From Mycobacterium sp. PSTR-4-N (lineage in GTDB: Bacteria > Actinomycetota > Actinomycetes > Mycobacteriales > Mycobacteriaceae), in NCBI RefSeq assembly GCF_022348085.1, contig NZ_JAKRFN010000002.1, forward strand, positions 124,001 through 188,000: a DNA stretch of 64,000 bases, in the 5' to 3' direction. How positions within the stretch are numbered: position 1 is the stretch's first letter; every line of letters begins with the position of its first letter. Shown piece by piece: positions 53,806 to 62,848 of this stretch. A model generated the notes under the pieces. It was not told the origin of the DNA. It was given only the letters and a program-made list of their open reading frames with translations, and searched no databases. A program made the translations under genes and the position numbers.

Positions 53806-54822
53806 TCAACCGGCGCTGTGCGCCGCAGGCACCTGCTCGCCCTCGCGCGGCGGCCCCGGCGGCGTCCCGTCGCCGAAAGGATTGCCGCCCAGCGCTTCTC
53901 GCCCGTGCGGGGTGAGCCAGTTGGCCAGGTCCGGGCCCTTCGGCACCACACCAGTGGGGTTGATGTCGCTGTGCACGATGTAGTAGTGCTGCTTGATCTG
54001 CACGAAGTCGATGGTGTCGCCGAAACCGGGCGTCTGGAACAGATCCCGCGCGTACGCCCAGAGCACCGGCATCTCGGAGAGCTTGGTGCGGTTGCACTTG
54101 AAGTGTCCGTGATAGACGGGATCGAAGCGGGCCAGCGTGGTGAACAACCGGACGTCGGCCTCGGTGATCGTGTCGCCCACCAGATAGCGCTGGTCGGCCA
54201 ACCGGTCGGAGAGCCAGTCGAGCGCGGTGAACAGCCGATCGTAGGCCCGCTCGTAGGCCTTCTGGGAGCCCGCGAAGCCGCAGCGGTAGACCCCGTTGTT
54301 GACCTCGGTGTAGATCCGCTCCGCCACCTCGTCGATCTCTGCGCGCAGCGGCTCGGGATACAGGTCCGGGGCACCGTCGCGGTGATGGGCGGTCCACTCG
54401 GTCGACATGTCGAGCGTGATCTGGGGGAAATCGTTGGTGACGACCTCTCCGGTGGGCACGTCGACGATCGCGGGCACGGTGATGCCCTTCGGATAGTCGG
54501 GGACGCGCTTGTTGTAGGCATCGCGCAGGAAGTGGATACCGAGCACCGGATCGACGCCGCCGGGATCCAGATCGAAGGTCCAGCTGCGCTCGTCGTGCGT
54601 GGGACCGCAGAAGCCGATGGACAGCGCGTCCTCGAGACCGAGCAGGCGACGGACGATGATCGTGCGGTTGGCCCACGGACAGGCCCGCGCCACCACCAAC
54701 CGGTAGCGGCCCGCCTCGACCGGGTAGCCGTCCCGGCCGTCGGCGGTGATGCGGGTGGAGATGTAGTCGGTGTCCCGGTCGAAGTCGCCGCCGGAGTTCG
54801 ACGGGTCGGCCACGTAGCTCAT
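53806..54822 (-). CDS. Glutathionyl-hydroquinone-reductase-like (Xi-class GST) protein
   Basis: The 338-residue protein has the CPWA active site at Cys48 (ARACPWANR), a thioredoxin-like N-terminal domain and the C-terminal GST helical domain of the YqjG/ECM4 family (TVPAIVDVPTGEVVTNDFPQ and YLVGDTITEADVRLFTTLARFD). Family members reduce S-glutathionyl-quinones. Mycobacteria use mycothiol instead of glutathione, so the physiological thiol is probably different. It starts at ATG 54822 and is on the same strand as cspB, which starts upstream of it. Confidence 0.88.
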   Translation of the reverse strand: MSYVADPSNSGGDFDRDTDYISTRITADGRDGYPVEAGRYRLVVARACPWANRTIIVRRLLGLEDALSIGFCGPTHDERSWTFDLDPGGVDPVLGIHFLRDAYNKRVPDYPKGITVPAIVDVPTGEVVTNDFPQITLDMSTEWTAHHRDGAPDLYPEPLRAEIDEVAERIYTEVNNGVYRCGFAGSQKAYERAYDRLFTALDWLSDRLADQRYLVGDTITEADVRLFTTLARFDPVYHGHFKCNRTKLSEMPVLWAYARDLFQTPGFGDTIDFVQIKQHYYIVHSDINPTGVVPKGPDLANWLTPHGREALGGNPFGDGTPPGPPREGEQVPAAHSAG

Positions 54823-54856
54823 GGACTCTGTCTTACCCCGTCGGGCCGCCGACGAC

Positions 54857-55267
54857 TCAGGCGTCGAGTTCGCGGGCGACGGCCTTGACGACCTCCGAGA
54901 CGCGGCGGGCCACCTTGCGGTCCGGGTAGCGCCCCTTGCGCAGCTCTGGCTGGACCGCGCCCTCGAGCAGCGTGATCATGTCCTCGACCATGCCGTGCAG
55001 CTCGTCGGGGCTGTGCTTGTGCTCGACGGTGGCCGCCTCGCGGCGGGTCCGGGTCAGGCTCGGCGGCGGATCGATCAGCTTCAGGCTGAGCGCCTGGGGG
55101 CCGCGACGGCCGGCTGCGACACCGAATTCCACGCGCTGGCCCGCCTTGAGGCCCTCGACACCGGCGGGCAACGCCGAGGAACGCACGTACACGTCCTCGC
55201 CGTCTTCTTGCGAGAGGAACCCGAAGCCCTTCTCCGCGTCGTACCACTTCACCCGGCCGGTAGGCAC
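54857..55267 (-). CDS. cspB: Cold-shock-domain protein CspB
   Basis: The 136-residue protein has a cold-shock domain ([14 protein letters not shown] with RNP-1 and DVYVRSSAL with RNP-2) and an additional helical C-terminus ([50 protein letters not shown]), as in Rv0871 (135 residues). It binds single-stranded RNA or DNA. The GTG at 55267 is preferred because AGGTGAG lies just upstream; a GTG at 55276 would lack it. Confidence 0.92.
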   Translation of the reverse strand: MPTGRVKWYDAEKGFGFLSQEDGEDVYVRSSALPAGVEGLKAGQRVEFGVAAGRRGPQALSLKLIDPPPSLTRTRREAATVEHKHSPDELHGMVEDMITLLEGAVQPELRKGRYPDRKVARRVSEVVKAVARELDA

Positions 55268-55415
55268 TGGTCTCACCTGCTTGTCTGTCTGAGCCGATTC
55301 GTCCGCGCCCCACGGGGTACAGACCGCTTACATAGAGGAAGCGCCCCGCCTGCGCCGGGACGCGTCGCAACGATCCTACTCGGACGTCGCCGCAGCCAGC
55401 ACCCCCTTAACTCGG

Positions 55416-55421
55416 TAGGCT
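55416..55421 (+). promoter_or_regulatory. -10 box of the yccF-moaA-moaD transcript
   Basis: TAGGCT matches the TANNNT pattern. GGGAGGAAG follows and precedes the ATG at 55445, so this is a conventional short leader. Confidence 0.45.
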
Positions 55422-55444
55422 TGCCGGACCGCGGGAGGAAGAAG

Positions 55445-55858
55445 ATGCGCCTGATCTTGAACGTCATCTGGTTGATCTTCGGTGGCCTGTGGCTGGCGCT
55501 GGGTTACCTGCTCGCCGCGTTGATCTGCTTCGTTCTGATCATCACGATCCCGTTCGGCTTCGCGGCGCTGCGGATCGCGGTGTACGCGCTGTGGCCATTC
55601 GGCCGCACGATCGTCGACAAGCCCGGTGTGCGCCCCGGCGCCCTGATCGGCAACATCATCTGGCTGCTCGTGGCCGGCATCTGGCTGGCGATCGGACACG
55701 TGTTGACCGCCATCGCGATGGCGATCACGATCGTGGGCATTCCGCTGGCGCTGGCGAACCTGAAGCTGATCCCGGTGTCCCTGATGCCGTTGGGTAAGGA
55801 GATCGTCCCGGTCGACGGCCACGCCGCCACCGGCGTGGCAACCGGATACCCGCGATGA
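55445..55858 (+). CDS. YccF-domain membrane protein (Rv0870c-type)
   Basis: The 137-residue protein has two repeats of the YccF domain (LILNVIWLIFGGLWLALGYLLAALICFVLIITIPFGF and LIGNIIWLLVAGIWLAIGHVLTAIAMAITIVGIPLA), giving four membrane helices. Function unknown. It is the first gene of a run with moaA and moaD; moaA begins within its stop (ATGA). Confidence 0.88.
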   Translation: MRLILNVIWLIFGGLWLALGYLLAALICFVLIITIPFGFAALRIAVYALWPFGRTIVDKPGVRPGALIGNIIWLLVAGIWLAIGHVLTAIAMAITIVGIPLALANLKLIPVSLMPLGKEIVPVDGHAATGVATGYPR

Positions 55859-56919
55859 GCGCCGTCGCTCTCGGTGTGCCGACCGTGCGCGGCGTGTCCC
55901 AGGGTGCGCCCGCCCACGGCCCGCTCGTCGACACGTTCGGCCGGGTCGCCACCGATCTGCGGGTGTCGCTGACCGACCTGTGCAACCTGCGCTGCACCTA
56001 CTGCATGCCCGCCGAGGGGCTGGACTGGCTGCCATCAGAGCAGAAGCTGACCGTGGACGAGCTCGTCCGGCTGCTCGAGCTCGCCGTGACCCGCCTCGGG
56101 ATCACCAGCGTGCGCTTCACCGGCGGCGAGCCGCTGGTCGTCCCGCACCTCGAGCGGGTGATCGCCGCGACGGCCGCGCTACGGCCCCGCCCGGAGATCA
56201 CGCTGACCACCAACGGCGTCGGCCTCGCCGGACGTGCCGATGCGCTGAAGCAGGCCGGTCTGGACCGCATCAACGTGTCCTTGGACACCGTCGATCCGCA
56301 GCGCTTCGCCGCGATCACCCGGCGTGACCGGCTGGATGCGGTGCTGGCCGGTCTGCGCGCGGCGAAAGCCGCCGGCCTGGCCCCGGTCAAGGTCAATGCC
56401 GTGCTCGACCCCGTCAGCGGCCTGACCGACGCGCTCGCGCTGCTGCGCTTCTGTCTGGCGCACGGCTACCAGCTGCGCATCATCGAGCAGATGCCGCTGG
56501 ATGCGGGCCACTCCTGGCGCCGCGATGCGGCGCTGTCGGCCGACGAGATCCTGGCCAGCCTCCGCGGGGAGTTCACCCTGACCCAGCACCCGGCGCCGCG
56601 AGGCTCGGCGCCCGCCGAGCTGTGGCAGGTGCGCGACCCCGACGGCGCTGTCATCGGCGATGTCGGCATCATCGCCTCGGTGTCGCACGCGTTCTGCGCG
56701 AGCTGTGACCGGACCCGGCTCACCGCCGACGGCCAGGTGCGCAACTGCCTCTTCGCCCGGGATGAGACCGATCTGCGAGGCCTGCTGCGGTCCGGCGCCG
56801 ACGACGACACCGTCGAAGCCGCGTGGCGTGCCGCGATGTGGGGCAAAGCTGCCGGACACGGCATCAACGACCCGGGGTTCGTCCAGCCCAACCGCCCGAT
56901 GAGTGCGATCGGCGGCTGA
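55855..56919 (+). CDS. moaA2: GTP 3',8-cyclase MoaA
   Basis: The 354-residue radical SAM enzyme has the N-terminal CxxxCxxC at Cys43, Cys47 and Cys50 (DLCNLRCTYCMP), FTGGEPLV, and a C-terminal second iron-sulfur cluster motif SHAFCASCDRTRLTADGQVRNCLF. The C-terminal Gly-Gly is present. It converts GTP to the cyclised precursor of molybdopterin. M. tuberculosis MoaA2 (Rv0869c) is 360 residues in the same position. Its start overlaps the yccF stop. Confidence 0.95.
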   Translation: MSAVALGVPTVRGVSQGAPAHGPLVDTFGRVATDLRVSLTDLCNLRCTYCMPAEGLDWLPSEQKLTVDELVRLLELAVTRLGITSVRFTGGEPLVVPHLERVIAATAALRPRPEITLTTNGVGLAGRADALKQAGLDRINVSLDTVDPQRFAAITRRDRLDAVLAGLRAAKAAGLAPVKVNAVLDPVSGLTDALALLRFCLAHGYQLRIIEQMPLDAGHSWRRDAALSADEILASLRGEFTLTQHPAPRGSAPAELWQVRDPDGAVIGDVGIIASVSHAFCASCDRTRLTADGQVRNCLFARDETDLRGLLRSGADDDTVEAAWRAAMWGKAAGHGINDPGFVQPNRPMSAIGG

Positions 56920-56921
56920 TC

Positions 56922-57170
56922 GTGGCGGTGACTGTGCGCTACTTCGCCGCTGCGCGCGCGGCGGCCGGGGTGGACCACGAATCGGTCGACGTGAACGAGG
57001 CCGCGACGGTCGCCGACGTGGTGGAGGTCCTTCGCACGCGGGGTCCGGAGCTGGAACGGGTGCTGGCGCGCTGCTCGTACTTGCGAGACGGGGTCGCCGT
57101 GCGCGACATCTCGACTCCGCTCGGGTCGGCACAGACGATCGATGTGTTGCCGCCGTTCGCCGGCGGGTAG
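56922..57170 (+). CDS. moaD2: Molybdopterin synthase small subunit MoaD
   Basis: The 82-residue protein has the ubiquitin-like fold and ends PPFAGG, the Gly-Gly tail that is thiocarboxylated to deliver sulfur to molybdopterin synthase. It begins at a GTG two bases after the moaA2 stop. The large subunit, moaE, is beyond rpfA on the other strand. Confidence 0.9.
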   Translation: MAVTVRYFAAARAAAGVDHESVDVNEAATVADVVEVLRTRGPELERVLARCSYLRDGVAVRDISTPLGSAQTIDVLPPFAGG

Positions 57171-57196
57171 ATCCCCGTTCGCACGGTGATGTATTC

Positions 57197-57212
57197 CGTG
57201 ATTTACGTCACA
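57197..57212 (+). promoter_or_regulatory. CRP-type site upstream of rpfA
   Basis: CGTGATTTACGTCACA has the GTGA-N6-TCACA core of the mycobacterial CRP consensus. In M. tuberculosis rpfA is a known CRP (Rv3676) target. Confidence 0.72.
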
Positions 57213-57421
57213 TCACGGAATGGTCACGGGATGGCTACGGCGAGGTAGCGACGCCGGGCACCTGCAGGAACAACGCGCCCGCCAGGCGTTTTAGAGATTT
57301 TTTAGTATTTGCCGAGGTCGGCGACACGGCGACAGCGGCGAGGTGACGAGAATCTGGCGAGCCATTACCGTTCTGGACCAGGCCGGTCGCCCCCACTGAC
57401 CGGCTCACCGCGAGACCAGTA

Positions 57422-58941
<1,520 letters not shown>

Positions 58942-58947
58942 GCTCCG

Positions 58948-59373
58948 CTACGCGGAGTTGACCCACTCGTCGGTGCCGTCGACGAAGAACTGGTGTTTCC
59001 ACACCGGTAGCAGTTCCTTGACGCGGTCGACCAGTCGCGCGCATGTCTGAAATGCCGCGCCGCGATGATCGGCGGCCACCACCGCGATCAGCGCGGCGTC
59101 CCCGATCTGCAGGGGACCCACGCGGTGACTGACGGCGAGCGCCCGCACGCCGGTGCTCTCTGCGGCCACCTCGGCGGCGACATCGGCGAGCACCTGGGCC
59201 GCCGACGGATGCGCGGAGTACTCGAGCCGGGTCACCCACCTGCCGCCGTCATGGTCACGAACCACCCCCGCGAACGACACGACAGCGCCCGCGGCGTGAC
59301 GGGCCACCAGTGCCTCGTGCTCGGCTGCATCGATCGGATGCTCGGTCAGATCTGCTCGGACGACCTCGGTCAT
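58948..59373 (-). CDS. moaE2: Molybdopterin synthase large subunit MoaE
   Basis: The 141-residue protein has the MoaE motifs [50 protein letters not shown] and [21 protein letters not shown], with the catalytic Lys in ELLPVWKHQ. It works with MoaD to insert sulfur into the molybdopterin precursor. The ATG at 59373 overlaps the mog stop by four bases. It ends seven bases from the convergent rpfA stop. Confidence 0.93.
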   Translation of the reverse strand: MTEVVRADLTEHPIDAAEHEALVARHAAGAVVSFAGVVRDHDGGRWVTRLEYSAHPSAAQVLADVAAEVAAESTGVRALAVSHRVGPLQIGDAALIAVVAADHRGAAFQTCARLVDRVKELLPVWKHQFFVDGTDEWVNSA

Positions 59374-59873
59374 GGTCGGTGATCTCCCCCACGCAATTGG
59401 TCGAGGGCGTGATACAGCACGGCGTCGAGGACGCTCAGACCGTCCCGCACACCGCCGAGTGAGCCGGGGAGATTCACGATCAGCGTCCTTCCGGCGATGC
59501 CACAGAGCCCGCGGGACAGCACCGATGTCGGCACCTGGGGCAGACCCGAGCGTCGGATCGCATCGGCCAGTCCGGGCACTTCGTAGTCGAGCAGAGCCGC
59601 CGTCTGCTGCGGGGTGGCGTCGGTGGGCGAGATACCGGTGCCCCCGGAGGTGATGATCACGTCGGGCGCGTGCCGCGCGTGCCGCAACGCCTCTCGCAGG
59701 GCCGCCCCGACGGGCTCGCCGTCGGCGACCACCATCGGCGGCGGTGTGTGGATCGCACGCGCGGTGAGCCAGTCGACGATCACCGGGCCGCAGCGGTCGG
59801 TGTAGACGCCCGCCTGGGCGCGGGTGGACGCGATGACGACCAGCCCGGAACGCGGGCCGGTCACCTCGACCAC
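59370..59873 (-). CDS. mog: Molybdopterin adenylyltransferase Mog
   Basis: The 167-residue protein has the MogA/MoaB fold with [17 protein letters not shown] (the phosphate and ligand loop) and [19 protein letters not shown]. It adenylates molybdopterin. It starts at GTG 59873 and overlaps the moaC stop by 13 bases and the moaE start by four, so the moaC-mog-moaE run is one transcript. Confidence 0.92.
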   Translation of the reverse strand: MVEVTGPRSGLVVIASTRAQAGVYTDRCGPVIVDWLTARAIHTPPPMVVADGEPVGAALREALRHARHAPDVIITSGGTGISPTDATPQQTAALLDYEVPGLADAIRRSGLPQVPTSVLSRGLCGIAGRTLIVNLPGSLGGVRDGLSVLDAVLYHALDQLRGGDHRP

Positions 59874-60331
59874 GGGCCCGTCTTACCGCCCTCTTTGTGC
59901 AGCACCCGAATGCCGTCGATCGACGCCGCACGGTCGACGGCCTTAATCATGTCGTAGACCGTCAGCGCGGCCACGCTGACCGCTGTCAGCGCCTCCATCT
60001 CGACCCCGGTGCGATCAGTGGTGCGCACGGTCGCCGTGATGCCGACCTGGTCGCCGGAGACGTCGAAGTCGATGTCGACGCCGGTGATCGCCAACGGATG
60101 GCACAGCGGCACGAGGTCGCTGGTGCGCTTGGCCGCCAGGATGCCCGCCACCCGGGCGGTGGCCAGCGCGTCACCTTTGGGCAGGCCGTTCGTGCTGATC
60201 AGGTCGACGACGTCGGTGCGTGTGCGGACAGTGCCCGCGGCCACGGCTGTGCGCTTCGTGACGTCCTTGGCGGTGACGTCGACCATGTGGGCGGCGCCGG
60301 TCTCGTCGAGGTGCGAGAGGCGGTCCGCCAT
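59861..60331 (-). CDS. moaC2: Cyclic pyranopterin monophosphate synthase MoaC
   Basis: The 156-residue protein has the MoaC motifs: [64 protein letters not shown] and [11 protein letters not shown] with the catalytic Lys. It acts after MoaA to make cyclic pyranopterin monophosphate. It starts two bases after a small hypothetical gene on the same strand. Confidence 0.94.
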   Translation of the reverse strand: MADRLSHLDETGAAHMVDVTAKDVTKRTAVAAGTVRTRTDVVDLISTNGLPKGDALATARVAGILAAKRTSDLVPLCHPLAITGVDIDFDVSGDQVGITATVRTTDRTGVEMEALTAVSVAALTVYDMIKAVDRAASIDGIRVLHKEGGKTGPWSR

Positions 60332-60333
60332 CG

Positions 60334-60528
60334 CTACTTGTTGATGACGGTCGAGGACTGGATGAACGGAAGCTCCTCCGCCGGCACAGGGAACGTGATG
60401 TCGCCGAACGGCGACAGTGCCCCGGTGCGGTCGGCGGCCAGCTCGCTGACGGCGTGGTCGTCGGCGTCGCTCGTCGGCCAGCCGGGATCGACGTATCGGT
60501 TCTTCTTGTCATCAGCCACGGATGACAT
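60334..60528 (-). CDS. Small hypothetical protein upstream of moaC (Rv0863-like)
   Basis: The 64-residue protein ([58 protein letters not shown]) is acidic and without membrane segments. I do not recognise a domain. Its position directly before moaC matches that of the short Rv0863. It is divergent from the Rv0862c-like gene. Possibly a small accessory of molybdopterin synthesis, but nothing in the sequence shows this. Confidence 0.68.
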   Translation of the reverse strand: MSSVADDKKNRYVDPGWPTSDADDHAVSELAADRTGALSPFGDITFPVPAEELPFIQSSTVINK

Positions 60529-60571
60529 TGTGGCAGGCCGATCGCCGACTGGCGAGGGTGGGAGGCTGCTT

Positions 60572-60577
60572 TACGCT
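60572..60577 (+). promoter_or_regulatory. -10 box for leaderless Rv0862c-like mRNA
   Basis: TACGCT ends six bases before the GTG at 60584, the same arrangement as in serC. It predicts that the transcript starts at the GTG. Confidence 0.6.
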
Positions 60578-60583
60578 GGTCAG

Positions 60584-62848
60584 GTGAGCGCCAAGAGCCC
60601 CGGTGTGCCGTTGGGCGTGTGGTTGGCCGAGCGCGATGACGAGGCACTGATCAGGCTGCTGCGGTCGCGGCCCGACCTGACCCAGCCGCCGCCGGGCACG
60701 ATCGCCGCGCTGGCGGCCCGCGCCGCCGCCCGACAGTCGGTCAAGGCAGCCACCGACGATCTCGACTTCCTGCACCTGACGGTGCTCGACGCGCTGTTGA
60801 CCCTGCATGCCGAGACCACGGCGGTCACGTTCGGCGAGCTGGCCGCGGCGCTGGGCGAACGAGCCGACGAGACGTCCGTACGCGCCGCCATCGACGTTCT
60901 CGTCGAGCGCGCGCTGGTGTGGGGCGACATCACCGGCGAGGGGGCGCTGCGGGTCGTCGCCGAGGCCGCGAACGGGCTCCCCTGGTATCCGGGCCAGGCG
61001 ACACTCGAACCGCAGGCACTCTCCGCGGCCGAGGTCACGGACGCTCTCGACGCAGTCGACGGCGCAGCTCGGGACTTGCTGGACAAGCTGCTCGAGGGTT
61101 CTCCGATCGGCCGCACCCGCGACGCGCTGCCCGACGCTCCCCAGGAGCGACCCGTCCAGCGGCTCTTGGCGGCCGGGTTGCTGCGCCGACTCGACGCCGA
61201 CACCGTGATCCTGCCGCGGCTCGTGGGACAGGTGCTGCGCGGCGAGACGCCCGGTCCGGTGAGTCTGACCCGTCCGGACCCGACGGTGACGACGACGTCG
61301 ACCGCTGACGTCGACGCCGTCGCGGCCGGCGCTGCGATCGACCTGCTGAGGGAAATCGATCTCGTACTCGAGAACCTCAGCGCTACACCGGCTCCCGAGC
61401 TGCGCAGCGGGGGCCTCGGCGTTCGCGAGGTCAAGCGGCTCACGAAGGCCACCGGAATCGACGAGCGCCGGTTGGGCTTGATCCTGGAGGTGGCGCTCGC
61501 CGCGGGACTGATCGCGGCGGGGGTTCCCGAGCCCGAGCCCCCGGACACCGGTTCCTACTGGGCGCCGACGGTGGCCGCGGACCGGTTCATCGAATCTCCC
61601 ACGGCGGTGAAATGGCATCTGGTGGCGTCGGTGTGGCTGGACCTGCCGGGCCGGCCGAGCCTGGTGGGCAGCCGCGGACCTGACGGCAAACCGTATGCGG
61701 CACTGTCGGATTCATTGTTCTCGACGGCGGCCCCGCTGGATCGCCGACTTCTTCTGACGATGCTCGCGGACCTCCCGCCGGGGTCAGGCGTCGACGCTGC
61801 AAGCGCATCCCGCGCCATGGTCTGGCAACGGCCCCGCTGGTCGGCGCGTCTGCAGCCCGATCCGGTGGCCGACCTGCTAACCGAGGCGCACGCCGTCGGC
61901 GTCGTCGGCCGTGGGGCGCTGGCCGCTCCGCTGCGCAGACTCCTCGCCGGCGACGACGAGCAGTCCGTGATCGCCGCGATGGACAAGGCGCTGCCGTCCC
62001 CGATCGACCATTTCCTGGTGCAGGCCGATCTGACGGTCATCGTCCCGGGACCACTGGAGCGGGAGCTGGCCGAGCAGCTGGGCGCGGTCGCCGCTGTCGA
62101 ATCGGCCGGCGCCGCGATGGTGTACCGCATCGACGAGGCATCGGTGCGGCGGGCACTCGACACCGGCAAGACCGCGGGCGAGCTACACGCACTGTTCGCC
62201 CGGCACTCGAGAACCCCTGTGCCGCAAGCATTGACGTATCTCATCGACGATGTCGCCCGCCGGCACGGACAGCTGCGGGTGGGCATGGCGACCTCGTTCG
62301 TGCGCTGCGAGGACGCGGCGCTGTTGGCCGCCGCGGTCAGCGCACCCGCCACCGAAGCCGTCGAATTGCGCCTTCTGGCACCGACGGTCGCCGTGTCCCA
62401 GGCCCCGATCTCCGAGGTGCTCGCCGCGCTGCGCGGCGCCGGGTTCGCTCCTGCGGCTGAGGATTCCGCCGGGGCGATCGTCGATCTACGCAGCCGCGGC
62501 TCCCGCGTTCCGGCGCCGGGTCGGCGCCGGACCTTCCGGCCCGGCACCACCCCGACCGACCAGACCCTGGGTGCGATCGTCGCCGTGCTGCGCAAGGTCG
62601 CCGCGACACCGGCGTCCGGTCTACGGCTCGATCCGGCGGTCGCCATCTCCGAATTGCAGCACGCCGCACATCATCAGGAGTCGGTGGTGATCGGCTACGT
62701 CGACCCAGCGGGTGTGGCGAGCCAACGCGTGGTCGCGCCGATCAACGTCCGCGGGGGTCAGCTGACCGCCTACGACCCCGCCTCAGGTCGGGTTCGCGAA
62801 TTCGCAATCCACCGCGTCACCTCGGTGGTGTCGGCGGATCCGGGCTAG
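60584..62848 (+). CDS. Helicase-C-terminal-like (XPB-associated) protein, Rv0862c-type
   Basis: The 754-residue protein matches the length of Rv0862c (756). It has a helical N-terminal half with several winged-helix-like segments and, from about residue 470 to 580, the Helicase_C_3 type domain (PSPIDHFLVQADLTVIVPGPLERELAEQLGAVAAVESAGAAMVYRIDEASVRRALDTGKTAGELHALFARHSRTPVPQALTYLIDDVARRHG), as found next to actinobacterial XPB. No Walker motifs are seen, so it is not a helicase itself. In M. tuberculosis XPB (Rv0861c) follows; here a convergent repeat-protein gene follows instead. Confidence 0.85.
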   Translation: MSAKSPGVPLGVWLAERDDEALIRLLRSRPDLTQPPPGTIAALAARAAARQSVKAATDDLDFLHLTVLDALLTLHAETTAVTFGELAAALGERADETSVRAAIDVLVERALVWGDITGEGALRVVAEAANGLPWYPGQATLEPQALSAAEVTDALDAVDGAARDLLDKLLEGSPIGRTRDALPDAPQERPVQRLLAAGLLRRLDADTVILPRLVGQVLRGETPGPVSLTRPDPTVTTTSTADVDAVAAGAAIDLLREIDLVLENLSATPAPELRSGGLGVREVKRLTKATGIDERRLGLILEVALAAGLIAAGVPEPEPPDTGSYWAPTVAADRFIESPTAVKWHLVASVWLDLPGRPSLVGSRGPDGKPYAALSDSLFSTAAPLDRRLLLTMLADLPPGSGVDAASASRAMVWQRPRWSARLQPDPVADLLTEAHAVGVVGRGALAAPLRRLLAGDDEQSVIAAMDKALPSPIDHFLVQADLTVIVPGPLERELAEQLGAVAAVESAGAAMVYRIDEASVRRALDTGKTAGELHALFARHSRTPVPQALTYLIDDVARRHGQLRVGMATSFVRCEDAALLAAAVSAPATEAVELRLLAPTVAVSQAPISEVLAALRGAGFAPAAEDSAGAIVDLRSRGSRVPAPGRRRTFRPGTTPTDQTLGAIVAVLRKVAATPASGLRLDPAVAISELQHAAHHQESVVIGYVDPAGVASQRVVAPINVRGGQLTAYDPASGRVREFAIHRVTSVVSADPG

